Part shown: positions 1 to 6,877 of the stretch, in pieces
Position numbering within the stretch: position 1 is the first letter of the stretch
Layout of the letters: each line of letters starts with the position of its first letter
Assembly (NCBI GenBank): GCA_015064195.1
Contig: SVSO01000060.1
Location: forward strand, 1 to 13,681
Reading direction: 5' to 3'
Length of the DNA: 13,681 nucleotides
Origin: Oscillospiraceae bacterium
GTDB taxonomy: Bacteria > Bacillota_A > Clostridia > Oscillospirales > CAG-272
Notes under the pieces: generated by a model
The model's database searches: none
The model's input: only the letters and a program-made list of their open reading frames with translations
What the model was told of the DNA's origin: nothing
Translations under genes and position numbers: made by a program

Positions 1-217
1 CCTCCGCTGTCAGCGACGCATCCTCGCCGTACAGATCCCGCTTGTTATTCAGATAAAAATAGCGGTATTCCTGATGCTCCACCTTTTCGCCGCCCACGGT
101 CATGACGATTTTTTTATCCTCGGCACTGGGCGCAAAATCCACGCCGTCACCGCCGCAGGCAGTGGTCATCAGCAGGAGCGCCGCCATCGCGCCTGCGAAA
201 ATTTGCTTGAGTTTCAT
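1..217 (-). CDS. Foldase-like lipoprotein, N-terminal part (runs off the window)
   Basis: Only the first 72 residues are present; the gene leaves the window at base 1. It begins MKLKQIFAGAMAALLLMTTAC: two lysines, a hydrophobic stretch and a lipobox-like LMTTAC with Cys21 as the probable lipidated residue, so the mature protein should be anchored outside the membrane. After a short acidic linker comes VGGEKVEHQEYRYFYLNN at residues 41-58. This resembles the start of the SurA/PrsA-type N-terminal domain of extracellular peptidyl-prolyl isomerase foldases in Clostridia. The PPIase domain itself would lie outside the window, so catalysis cannot be judged. A GAGGT ribosome binding site lies about 7 bases before the ATG and fixes the start. 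It is transcribed divergently from the phage-like cassette. The lipoprotein call is firm; the foldase family is a likely inference. Confidence 0.72.
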   Translation of the reverse strand, partial: MKLKQIFAGAMAALLLMTTACGGDGVDFAPSAEDKKIVMTVGGEKVEHQEYRYFYLNNKRDLYGEDASLTAE

Positions 218-250
218 GATTTCTACCTCACAGAAAGTGTTCTTTCCGAT

Positions 251-284
251 ATTATACCGCATCAATGTGACGGCTGTGTGACGG
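251..284 (-). promoter_or_regulatory. Promoter of the foldase lipoprotein with an 11-bp-period direct repeat
   Basis: Read on the minus strand, a perfect TATAAT lies at 256-251. No good -35 exists at the right distance. That position is instead occupied by a direct repeat whose plus-strand unit TGTGACGG occurs at 266-273 and 277-284, exactly 11 bases apart. One copy lies in the spacer and the other covers the -35 region. Repeats in phase with one DNA turn beside a poor -35 are typical of OmpR/PhoB-family activator sites. The regulator is an inference. Confidence 0.5.
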
Positions 285-340
285 TTTTCAAATTCGCTGC
301 GGTTTTTTGCGGATTTTTTTATGAAAAACGGCGGCGGTTT

Positions 341-385
341 GTGGGAGGTTACGGCGGGCAGTGGGAGGATAGGCGGTGTTATAAT
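341..385 (+). promoter_or_regulatory. Extended -10 promoter with two direct repeats, upstream of the terminase genes
   Basis: TGTTATAAT at 377-385 is a perfect -10 hexamer with the TGn extension. There is no recognisable -35. Two copies of GTGGGAGG stand upstream at 341-348 and 361-368, 20 bases (about two helical turns) apart, each followed by a similar GGCGG-containing tail. The predicted start is near 392, placing the repeats at about -51 and -31. This arrangement suggests a late promoter switched on by a phage-encoded activator (ArpU/RinA-like families do this in Firmicute phages). No such activator is in the window. Confidence 0.5.
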
Positions 386-415
386 GGTGGCACAATCACG
401 AAAGGGACTGATTTC

Positions 416-745
416 ATGACAACCATCAAAAGCGGACGGCGGCTCATCGCCAAGATCCGCGATTACATCGAGGAATGCCGCAATGCGGACACGAAAAAGC
501 CTGTATTTGCCAATGTTGCCGGATTCTGCCGGTTTGCGGGGATCTCCGTGGCGGAGTTTCTCTCCCTCAAGCGCAGATTTCCCGGGGAATTCGAGAATGC
601 GGGGGCTTATTTTGAAGATGCCGCTCTCAATTCCGGCGCGACCGCTTCCCTTGTGGGAATGTATCTGCGGGAGTATGGCTTCTGGGGCAATCCCGCCACG
701 GAGGACATCATCTGCGAGCATGACGGCTACGAGGACGGCATTTAA
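416..745 (+). CDS. Phage terminase small subunit-like protein
   Basis: 109 residues. Small terminases bind the phage genome and load the large terminase onto it. The N-terminal part is a basic helical region (SGRRLIAKIRDYIEECR), followed by NVAGFCRFAGISVAEFLSLK around residues 36-55, which looks like a helix-turn-helix. Near the C-terminus LVGMYLREYGFWGNP (about residues 81-95) matches the short conserved segment that small terminases of this type carry before their large-subunit-binding tail. The ATG at 416 is chosen because it follows AAAGGGA, a suitable ribosome binding site, and lies downstream of the predicted transcript start near 392. The frame is open further upstream, but that part runs through the promoter and the opposite gene. 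The stop overlaps the large terminase start by one base (TAATG), indicating translational coupling. The family is inferred from pattern and context. Confidence 0.75.
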   Translation: MTTIKSGRRLIAKIRDYIEECRNADTKKPVFANVAGFCRFAGISVAEFLSLKRRFPGEFENAGAYFEDAALNSGATASLVGMYLREYGFWGNPATEDIICEHDGYEDGI

Positions 746-2007
746 TGAAGCTCCTCGGCAGACCCAATGAAAAACAGGCGGAATTCTTCCGCTCCACCGC
801 ACGCTTCACTGCCTATGGCGGTTCCCGCGGCGGCGGCAAAAGCTGGGCACTCCGCAGGAAGCTCATCCTTCTCTGTATGCGCTACCCCGGCATCCACTGT
901 CTGATCATCCGCCGCACCCTCTCCGAGCTTCGCCAGAATCACGTTCTGCCCCTGCTTCGTGAGATCGGCCGCGCGGTTCCTTACGCCTCCGGTGAACGGG
1001 TCTTCCGATTCAAAAACGGAAGCCGCATCGATCTCGGCTATCTGTCCTGCGAGCGGGACACCCTCCGCTATCAGGGTCAGGAGTACGACATCATCGCCAT
1101 CGACGAGGCCACTCAGCTCACCGAGTCACAGTTCTCCGCTCTCAAGGGCTGTCTGCGCGGCGTCGGCAATTTCCCGCGGCGGATGTATCTCACCTGCAAT
1201 CCCGGCGGCGTTGGACACGCATGGGTCAAGCGGCTTTTCATCGACCGCAAATTCCGCGAGGGAGAGCGGCCGGAGGATTACCGCTTCATCCGTGCCAGCG
1301 TGTGGGACAACAAAATTTTGACCGAAAACGATCCCGGCTATGTGGAGATGTTAAAAAGTCTGCCGGACAAGCTGAGAAGTGCATGGCTTGACGGAAGCTG
1401 GGAGCTGTTTGAGGGGCAGTTCTTCCCCGAATTTTCCCGCGAGAAGCACGTCATCGCTCCCATCCAGCTTCTGACCCGCAACCGCTTCGCCGCCTTCGAC
1501 TACGGCTTTGACCGATTCGCCCTGCTGCTTTTCGCCATGGACGGCGATACGCTTTACGTGACCCGCGAATACTGCGCATCGGGGCTGACTTTATCCGAAG
1601 CCGGCGAAGCACTGGAGCGCATCTGCGGCGAGCAGTACGGTCTGCGCTATGCTGTGGCGTCGCCGGATCTGTGGAATCGCAGGCAGGACACGGGCTTTTC
1701 CGGCGTTGAGATCCTCTCCCGCTTCAAAATTCCGCCCCTTGTCCGTGCGGACAACCGGCGCATTCCCGGATGGCGTGCTCTCCGGGAAAAGTTAGACGGG
1801 AAATTGAAGATCTTCTCCCACTGCGACGAGCTGATCCGCAGTATGGAGTCTCTGCTCTGCGATAAAACCGTGGCGGAGGATGCATCCGGAGAGCCCCATG
1901 AGGTGACGCACACGCCGGAAGCCCTCCGATACGCGGTCATGTCCCGTCCGGAGGCGGCATTCTCCGTCACCGTGACCCATTCCACCGACGCGCAGATGTT
2001 TCTATGA
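745..2007 (+). CDS. Phage terminase large subunit (packaging ATPase/nuclease)
   Basis: 420 residues. This is the motor that pumps DNA into the procapsid and cuts it. The N-terminal ATPase has a Walker A GGSRGGGKS at residues 25-33, a Walker B IIAIDEA with Asp120/Glu121, and the coupling motif LTCNPGG at about 149-155. The C-terminal RNase H-like nuclease begins at FDYG with Asp252, with a second candidate metal ligand in ASPDLW (Asp308). The last conserved block, HTPEALRYAV (389-398), matches the family's terminal helix. There it carries Glu392 where an Asp is frequent, so the third ligand may be Glu392 or His389. The length is in the normal range for P22-group enzymes, slightly short. There is no internal stop or frameshift. 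The protein should be active as far as motifs show. It starts on the stop of the small subunit gene. Confidence 0.93.
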   Translation: MKLLGRPNEKQAEFFRSTARFTAYGGSRGGGKSWALRRKLILLCMRYPGIHCLIIRRTLSELRQNHVLPLLREIGRAVPYASGERVFRFKNGSRIDLGYLSCERDTLRYQGQEYDIIAIDEATQLTESQFSALKGCLRGVGNFPRRMYLTCNPGGVGHAWVKRLFIDRKFREGERPEDYRFIRASVWDNKILTENDPGYVEMLKSLPDKLRSAWLDGSWELFEGQFFPEFSREKHVIAPIQLLTRNRFAAFDYGFDRFALLLFAMDGDTLYVTREYCASGLTLSEAGEALERICGEQYGLRYAVASPDLWNRRQDTGFSGVEILSRFKIPPLVRADNRRIPGWRALREKLDGKLKIFSHCDELIRSMESLLCDKTVAEDASGEPHEVTHTPEALRYAVMSRPEAAFSVTVTHSTDAQMFL

Positions 2008-2038
2008 TATTGACGTCCGCATCCTAGGCAGCGGGCGC

Positions 2039-2047
2039 TGATATAAA
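2039..2047 (+). promoter_or_regulatory. Possible internal promoter ahead of the coat gene
   Basis: The 67-base gap between large terminase and coat genes turns AT-rich. It contains TGATATAAA, a TGn-extended -10-like element, 27 bases before the coat ATG. The -35 position is poor. An extra start here would fit the large coat demand, but the signal is weak. Confidence 0.3.
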
Positions 2048-2074
2048 TAATTTTAATTTTTGGAGGAAAACCAA

Positions 2075-2893
2075 ATGGCAATCACCAGCTTTATTCCTAC
2101 CGTCTGGAGCGAATCGCTCCTCACCCAGCTTGACCGCGAATACATCGCAGTCCGCAACTGCACCCGCGAATTCGAGGGTGACATCAAGGAGAAAGGCTCC
2201 ACCGTCAAGATCGGCGGCATCGGTGCCATCAACGTGTTCGATTACACCAAGGACACCGACATGAGCGCGCCGGAAGCTCTCTCCGATTACGCAAAGACCC
2301 TGACCATCGATCAGGCCAAGGCGTTCAATTTCCAGATCGACGACATCGACAAGGCGCAGGCCCAGCCGAAGCTCATGCAGGCGGCTATGTCTCAGGCGGC
2401 CGCTGCACTGGCAGACGTTGCCGACCAGTACGTCTACTCCCTGTACACCGAAGCGGTTCACAAGATCATCGTTGACGGCGTTGTCGTTGACGATATGCTG
2501 GAGCTGATCGCCGAAGCACGCCGCAAGCTCACCATGCACAAGGTGAACAGCAATGTTCCCACCGCGCTGGAGGTCACGCCCGACATCGCGTCCTACATCC
2601 TGCGTGCAAAGGCACTCCAGTCCACCGACAACACCGAGGCCATGGAAAACGGTGCGCTGGGCAAGATGTTCGGCTTCGACATCTATGTCTCCCACAACGT
2701 GCCCAAGGTTGACGGCCGCCACAAGTGCATCGTGCGCACCAAACGTGCCGTTGCATTCGCGGAGCAGCTCAATGAGGTGGAGGCATACCGTCCCGAATCC
2801 CGCTTTGCGGATGCGGTGAAGGGTCTGCATCTCTACGGCGCGAAGATCGTCTATCCGGACGAGTTCGTCGTTCTCGACATCGCCCTCGCTTAA
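2075..2893 (+). CDS. Major capsid protein, P22 coat-like
   Basis: 272 residues. This should be the shell subunit with the HK97 fold, of the P22-coat-like group common in Firmicute phages. The group's recognisable N-terminus is present: FIPTVWSESLLTQLDREYIA at residues 5-24, then GSTVKIGGIGAINVFDYTKD and LTIDQAKAFNFQIDDIDKAQ. The C-terminal part includes GFDIYVSHNV and the final strand segment YGAKIVYPDEFVVLDIA. P22-type coat proteins assemble on a separate scaffold rather than being processed by a prohead protease, so the absence of a protease gene is expected but the absence of a scaffold is not. The ATG at 2075 follows GGAGG at 2062-2066 with ideal spacing; an in-frame ATG at 2060 has no such site. 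The gene is followed by an intrinsic terminator. Confidence 0.88.
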   Translation: MAITSFIPTVWSESLLTQLDREYIAVRNCTREFEGDIKEKGSTVKIGGIGAINVFDYTKDTDMSAPEALSDYAKTLTIDQAKAFNFQIDDIDKAQAQPKLMQAAMSQAAAALADVADQYVYSLYTEAVHKIIVDGVVVDDMLELIAEARRKLTMHKVNSNVPTALEVTPDIASYILRAKALQSTDNTEAMENGALGKMFGFDIYVSHNVPKVDGRHKCIVRTKRAVAFAEQLNEVEAYRPESRFADAVKGLHLYGAKIVYPDEFVVLDIALA

Positions 2894-2906
2894 TTCGTCC
2901 ATTGCC

Positions 2907-2941
2907 GCGGGCGGAGCATTACCGCTCCGCCCGCTATTTTT
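2907..2941 (+). terminator. Intrinsic terminator after the coat gene
   Basis: A perfect 11-bp stem (GCGGGCGGAGC 2907-2917 with GCTCCGCCCGC 2924-2934), a 6-base loop and TATTTTT directly after it. It sits between the coat stop and the ribosome binding site of the next phage gene. Partial termination here would keep coat expression above that of neck and portal genes. Confidence 0.85.
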
Positions 2942-2955
2942 GAAAGGAGGTTTCT

Positions 2956-3330
2956 ATGACCTGCACAAATATTTACAAAACCGCCCTCTCCCTCCTCGGT
3001 GAGACGGAATCAAACCCCGGGCTTGACGATTACGCAACCCGTGCGCCTTATCTGCTCACCGTCATCACCTCCCGCCTTGCGGAATGCTCGAAGCTCATCG
3101 ACGGCCGCACCGTCACCGTTTCCGATCTCACGCTGAATTCCGCCTTCCCGCTGGCCGATCCTCTTGCCGCCTGCGCCGCCGAAATGCTGGCGTCCATGCT
3201 CATCTTCGATGAAGCGCCTGACCTTGCCAAGACGCTGATGGCGCAGGCGGAGGCAGACAAGCCGTCCGTTGCCAAGAGCGAATCCGCGGCGGTGGATGTT
3301 GGCAGCATCCGCGAGGTGTACGGCGTATGA
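2956..3330 (+). CDS. Small head-tail (neck) adaptor-like protein
   Basis: 124 residues, mostly predicted helix. It begins MTCTNIYKTALSLLGETE and continues with DYATRAPYLLTVITSRLAE. This helical layout is typical of short connector proteins (P22 gp4/gp6-like adaptors) that dock beneath the portal and seal the filled head. The helix around residues 70-85 (LADPLAACAAEMLASMLI) and the charged C-terminus (AKTLMAQAEADKPSV) fit the same picture. I recognise no diagnostic catalytic motif; the call rests on pattern, size and its place between coat and gp10-like genes. AGGAGG at 2945-2950 gives a strong ribosome binding site. Its TGA stop overlaps the next start (ATGA), so the two genes are probably coupled. 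P22 gp4 also has hydrolase activity; nothing here lets me claim that. Confidence 0.6.
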   Translation: MTCTNIYKTALSLLGETESNPGLDDYATRAPYLLTVITSRLAECSKLIDGRTVTVSDLTLNSAFPLADPLAACAAEMLASMLIFDEAPDLAKTLMAQAEADKPSVAKSESAAVDVGSIREVYGV

Positions 3331-4997
3331 GCGAGCTTACGAAAAAGATCATCCGCGATTTTTCCTCCGGCGCGGTGGACAATTTCCGCATTTTGGCGGA
3401 CGGTTCCCTTCGTCGCCGGGACGGATACACCCGCATCCATACCTTCACCGACACGGTTCACGGTGCCCTGTCCGTCCGGGAGGATGACGGTGACGCCATT
3501 TACGCCATCGCCGGCACTGCCCTCTGGCGCATCGGCGGAACGGTGCAGAATCTCGGCACGCTTCCCGGCGCGGATTTTTTGGGCGGCGCGGCGGCGGAGA
3601 TGTTTTTCTTCGCCGGAAAGCTGTACATCCTCGGCGGCGGCGATTATTTCTGCTATGACGGCGCATCCGTTTCCCGCGTGGAGGGCTACATTCCGCTGAT
3701 TCGCCGAAATGCCAGCTATTTTGACACCGGTACGGAATTCGAGCGGGTGAATCTGCTCACAAACCGCGTCCGGATGCGCTTCAAGCCCGACGGCGGCAAT
3801 TCTCAGTACCGGCTGTGGGGCAATGTGGCATCGGTGGAATCCGCCACCTACAACGGCAATCCCCTCCAGTACAGCTTCATCTACGGCGCGGCGTACAGTC
3901 TCATCAAATTCGCGAATATTCCCGCCGCCGCCGACACGGATGCCATCGAGGTTTACTTCACCCTCCGCGATGCACCACGCCGCGGTGAGATCACCTCCTG
4001 CGCTCACGCGGCGGTGTACGGCGGCGACACGGATTCCCGCGTGTTCGTCTACGGCGGCAGCGTGGCAAGCTCCCTCTATCCCTCCGACCCGCAGGATGCC
4101 TATGTGCGCCAGACTTTGTCGGCGGAATACTTCCCGGCGGGCGGCGAGATCACCGTGGGCGACGGCAATCTGTACGTCACCGGTGCGGTGCGGCAATTCG
4201 ACCGCCTCGCCATCTTCACCGAGGACAGCGCATTTTACACCTATCCCAAGGAGGAAGCTCCGGTGAATGGCGTGACCCGCTATTCCTTCCCCATTCTGCC
4301 CCTCAACTCCGACGTCGGCGCGTCTCGTTCCGGCGGCGCGGTGCTGGTGGAAAATGAGCCCTATGCCCTCAATGAAAACGGGCTGTTCCGGTTCAAATCC
4401 ACGTCGGTGCGTGACGAGCGGCTGGCGGTGTTGACACAGGCTCCCGATTCCGTGGGGCTGACGCGGGATTTCATCAACAGCTGCAAGCTCTACGTCAACC
4501 GTCTGCGGGGCGAGCTTTGGTGCGTGGGATCGCACATCATCGTCTACAACGCCCGGCAGAATGTGTGGTATCGCTTCTCCGGCATCACGCCCGATCTCAT
4601 GTTCACCCACGCCAGCGACGCGGCGTTCGCATCCGGAAGATCCCTCTACCGCTTCTCATCCGATGCGGCGGACGATGCCGGCACGCCCATCACGGCTTCC
4701 TACGACAGCGGCGCACTGGATCTCGGCGATGCATTCGACTGCAAAACGCTGTACGAATTCGGCGTATCCATGGAGCGTGTGCCCGGCGCGAAGCTTGACT
4801 GCGTGCTGACCGGTGACACCGGCGAAACGCTTGCCCTCAGCTTCACCGTGCCGGATGGCGACGTTGACATTCCCGCAGCCATCCGCTCCCACGCCCGGCT
4901 CGGTCACGCATCCTACATCCGCTTCCGTCTCACCTCACCCGCCGGCAGTCCCGCCGCCGACATCCGTGAGGTGTCGCTCGGCTATCGGGCGAGATAG
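3327..4997 (+). CDS. P22 gp10-like neck / packaged-DNA stabilisation protein
   Basis: 556 residues. In P22 the corresponding protein gp10 plugs the neck after packaging and holds the tail. The N-terminus has the usual opening of this group: a short lead, then GSLRRRDGYTRIHTF (residues 29-43). A long run of beta-rich repeats follows (YAIAGTALWRIGG, MFFFAGKLYILGG, DRLAIFTEDSAFYTYP, ENGLFRF), suggesting a beta-propeller. RGELWCVGSHIIVYNARQNV and WYRFSGI around residues 393-419 parallel the P22 gp10 segment ending in a similar strand, Tyr-Asp and Trp pattern. The final ~90 residues (LYEFGVSMERV through YIRFRLTS to VSLGYRAR) look like a separate beta-sandwich. It is longer than P22 gp10 (472 residues). 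No tail-needle or tailspike gene follows. Family assignment is by remembered pattern, not by alignment. Confidence 0.62.
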   Translation: MSELTKKIIRDFSSGAVDNFRILADGSLRRRDGYTRIHTFTDTVHGALSVREDDGDAIYAIAGTALWRIGGTVQNLGTLPGADFLGGAAAEMFFFAGKLYILGGGDYFCYDGASVSRVEGYIPLIRRNASYFDTGTEFERVNLLTNRVRMRFKPDGGNSQYRLWGNVASVESATYNGNPLQYSFIYGAAYSLIKFANIPAAADTDAIEVYFTLRDAPRRGEITSCAHAAVYGGDTDSRVFVYGGSVASSLYPSDPQDAYVRQTLSAEYFPAGGEITVGDGNLYVTGAVRQFDRLAIFTEDSAFYTYPKEEAPVNGVTRYSFPILPLNSDVGASRSGGAVLVENEPYALNENGLFRFKSTSVRDERLAVLTQAPDSVGLTRDFINSCKLYVNRLRGELWCVGSHIIVYNARQNVWYRFSGITPDLMFTHASDAAFASGRSLYRFSSDAADDAGTPITASYDSGALDLGDAFDCKTLYEFGVSMERVPGAKLDCVLTGDTGETLALSFTVPDGDVDIPAAIRSHARLGHASYIRFRLTSPAGSPAADIREVSLGYRAR

Positions 4998-5005
4998 GAG
5001 AAAAA

Positions 5006-5140
5006 ATGCTGGTTTTATGGTATCTTTTAGGCTTTCTCACCGGCTTTTCGGCGGCGGCTCTGATCGCGTATCTGCGCGGTCGGAAGAAGTCCGCCGCTCC
5101 GGTGACAGAGGACGAATTTCTGCAAATTTTGAATTTCTGA
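5006..5140 (+). CDS. 44-residue single-pass membrane protein
   Basis: A short open frame between the gp10-like and portal genes, with its own ribosome binding site (TAGGAG, overlapping the previous stop) 5-6 bases before the ATG. It encodes one hydrophobic helix (LVLWYLLGFLTGFSAAALIAY, residues 2-22), a strongly basic segment RGRKK, and a short acidic tail ending DEFLQILNF. By the positive-inside rule the C-terminus should face the cytoplasm. The organisation, packed between two virion genes, argues for a real phage protein. Holin, ejection-pore or membrane-docking roles are conceivable, but I recognise no family. Confidence 0.55.
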   Translation: MLVLWYLLGFLTGFSAAALIAYLRGRKKSAAPVTEDEFLQILNF

Positions 5141-5153
5141 GGAGGAACTTTTT

Positions 5154-6674
5154 ATGAAAGAAAACCTTGCTTGGCGGCAGTTTGAAGCCGGCCGCGAATA
5201 CAATCGCCGCATCGGGCTGTATGAAAATGCCGCAGCTGCGGAACGCTTCTACCGGGGCGATCAGTGGCAGTCCGTGCAGAGCGACAAGCTGCCCACCCCC
5301 GTGTTCAACATCATCCGCCGCATCACGGATTTTCTCGTGGCGCAGGTGGCATCCGCCAACGCGGATATCTACTATTCCGACGAGAATCTGCCCTTCATTC
5401 AGGATGAGCATCACCGGGAGCGCATCGGCGACGCGGTGGCACTGCTCAACCGTCACGCCGCCTTCCGCTGGGAAAAATGCCGCCTTGACCGGATGATCCG
5501 CCAGATCCTGCTGGATGCGGCACTCACCGGCGACGGCGCGATGTTCACCTACTGGGATGCGGGCGTGCGCACGGGCCAGCCGCTGACCGGCGATTTTGTC
5601 ACCGTGCCCATGGACGGCGCCAACATTTTCGTTGAGAATGTGAACTCCACCGATCTCCAGCGTCAGCGGTACGTGATCATTTCCGGCCGCGAATCGGTGG
5701 AAGCGCTCCGGGAGGAGGCGCTGGCAAACGGCGCATCCCGGGAGGAAGCGATGAAGATCAAGCCGGACGGCGATCTCCACTTTGGCGCTGGCGATCATGC
5801 GATGATCGAAAATCCCGACGTTTCGGCGGAAAAGGCCACGTACATCATCAAATTCACCCGGGATGAGCGGGGCTTCGTGCAGTTTGAAAAATCCACGAAA
5901 TCCTGCATCATCCGCCGCACGGTGACAGGTCTGCGGCTCTATCCCATCGCCATGTTCAACTGGATCCCCACGAAAAATTCCTATCACGGAACTTCGCCCG
6001 TCGTGCCGCTGATCCAGAATCAGAAGTACATCAACAAGGCCTACGCCCTGATGATGAAGCACATGATCGACACGGCGTTCAGTAAGGTGGTGTATGACAA
6101 ATCCCGCATTCCGGAGTGGACAAACGAGGTGGGTCAGGCCATCGGCGTGAACGGCGGCGATCTGTCCGGCATCGCGGCCACCATCAGCCCCGGCGAGATG
6201 GACGAGGGCTTTTCCGATACCATCTCCGACGTGATCCGGCACACTAAGGATTCCATGGGCGCGACGGATGCCTCCCTCGGTGAAGCGACGCCCACCAACA
6301 CGTCGGCCATCCTCGCCCTGCAGGAATCCAACGCCATCACGCTGGATTCGGTGCGCGCTTCCCTGTACGGCTGTATCGAGGAGCTGGCGGCCATCTGGGT
6401 GGACTTTATGTGCGCCTATTACGCGGACGGCCGGATGCTGGTGACAAAAGACGGCGCGTCTCCCATCGACTGCCGCCTGCTTCGTGAGGAGCTGATCTGC
6501 GCGCGTGTCGATGTCGGCGCATCCACCCGCTTTTCTAAGGCATCGGCACTGTCGGCGCTCACGTCGCTTCTTGACGGCGGCCACATCACGCTGGCGCAGT
6601 ATCTGGAGCGCGTGCCGGACGGCGTGATCCCGCAGCGCGAGCAGCTGCTTATGGAGGTGAAGGAAAATGGATGA
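5154..6674 (+). CDS. Phage portal protein, P22 gp1-like
   Basis: 506 residues. The portal is the dodecameric ring through which DNA enters and leaves the head. Recognisable features are the N-terminal ENAAAAERFYRGDQWQS (residues 24-40) with the aromatic-Gly-Asp-Gln-Trp signature of this portal group, PVFNIIRRITDFLVAQVAS at 49-67, and a central LYPIAMFNWIPTKNSYHGTS followed by a helix rich in Asn/Gln/Tyr (QNQKYINKAYALMMKHM), roughly residues 262-310. DSMGATDASLGEATPTNTSAI matches the tunnel-helix region where such portals read Gly-x-Ser/Thr-Ala. The helical C-terminus ends RVPDGVIPQREQLL. It is shorter than P22 gp1 (725 residues), mainly at the C-terminal barrel. It has a GGAGG site 8 bases upstream. 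It lies unusually late in the cassette, after coat and neck genes. Confidence 0.85.
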   Translation: MKENLAWRQFEAGREYNRRIGLYENAAAAERFYRGDQWQSVQSDKLPTPVFNIIRRITDFLVAQVASANADIYYSDENLPFIQDEHHRERIGDAVALLNRHAAFRWEKCRLDRMIRQILLDAALTGDGAMFTYWDAGVRTGQPLTGDFVTVPMDGANIFVENVNSTDLQRQRYVIISGRESVEALREEALANGASREEAMKIKPDGDLHFGAGDHAMIENPDVSAEKATYIIKFTRDERGFVQFEKSTKSCIIRRTVTGLRLYPIAMFNWIPTKNSYHGTSPVVPLIQNQKYINKAYALMMKHMIDTAFSKVVYDKSRIPEWTNEVGQAIGVNGGDLSGIAATISPGEMDEGFSDTISDVIRHTKDSMGATDASLGEATPTNTSAILALQESNAITLDSVRASLYGCIEELAAIWVDFMCAYYADGRMLVTKDGASPIDCRLLREELICARVDVGASTRFSKASALSALTSLLDGGHITLAQYLERVPDGVIPQREQLLMEVKENG

Positions 6675-6858
6675 GACCCGTGAGCTGACACCGGAGGAGA
6701 TCAACGCGAAAAATGCCGCCGAATCCACGGGCCGCGTGTCGGATGACGGTCAGGGCGCGGCATTCTTCACCCGCGCGGACGTGCGTGCCATGAGCCGCGA
6801 GCAGGTGCGGCGCAATCTGCCGAAGATTCTGAAGTCCATGGAGAGTCGGGAGTTTTAA
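6667..6858 (+). CDS. 63-residue phage protein, possible scaffold C-terminal-like element
   Basis: The start overlaps the last codons of the portal gene and follows GGAGGTGAAGG, so translation is probably coupled. The protein is highly charged. The N-terminal half (TRELTPEEINAKNAAEST) is acidic and likely disordered. The C-terminal part, FFTRADVRAMSREQV followed by NLPKILKSMES, is amphipathic and basic. A similar short ending is found at the C-terminus of some phage scaffolding proteins and small head proteins, where a basic helix-turn-helix binds the coat. If so, this is only that element without the long coiled-coil body. I cannot confirm this by alignment. It is the last gene of the cassette; no terminator follows it. 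Confidence 0.55.
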   Translation: MDETRELTPEEINAKNAAESTGRVSDDGQGAAFFTRADVRAMSREQVRRNLPKILKSMESREF

Positions 6859-6877
6859 GAAAATAAGGAGTTGAATA

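Noticed and set aside
74..415. Upstream extension of the small terminase frame
   Set aside because: This part is antisense to the lipoprotein start and crosses both promoters; the ATG at 416 has the ribosome binding site and family-like N-terminus.
2024..2902. 292-codon open frame on the minus strand opposite the coat gene
   Set aside because: Exact antisense of the coat gene; the coat frame carries the family motifs and the ribosome binding site.
3048..4610. 520-codon open frame on the minus strand opposite the neck genes
   Set aside because: Antisense shadow with repetitive His/Gly/Val composition; it overlaps two coupled phage genes.
5037..6728. 563-codon open frame on the minus strand opposite the portal gene
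   Set aside because: Antisense shadow of the portal; no domain, no promoter, no ribosome binding site.
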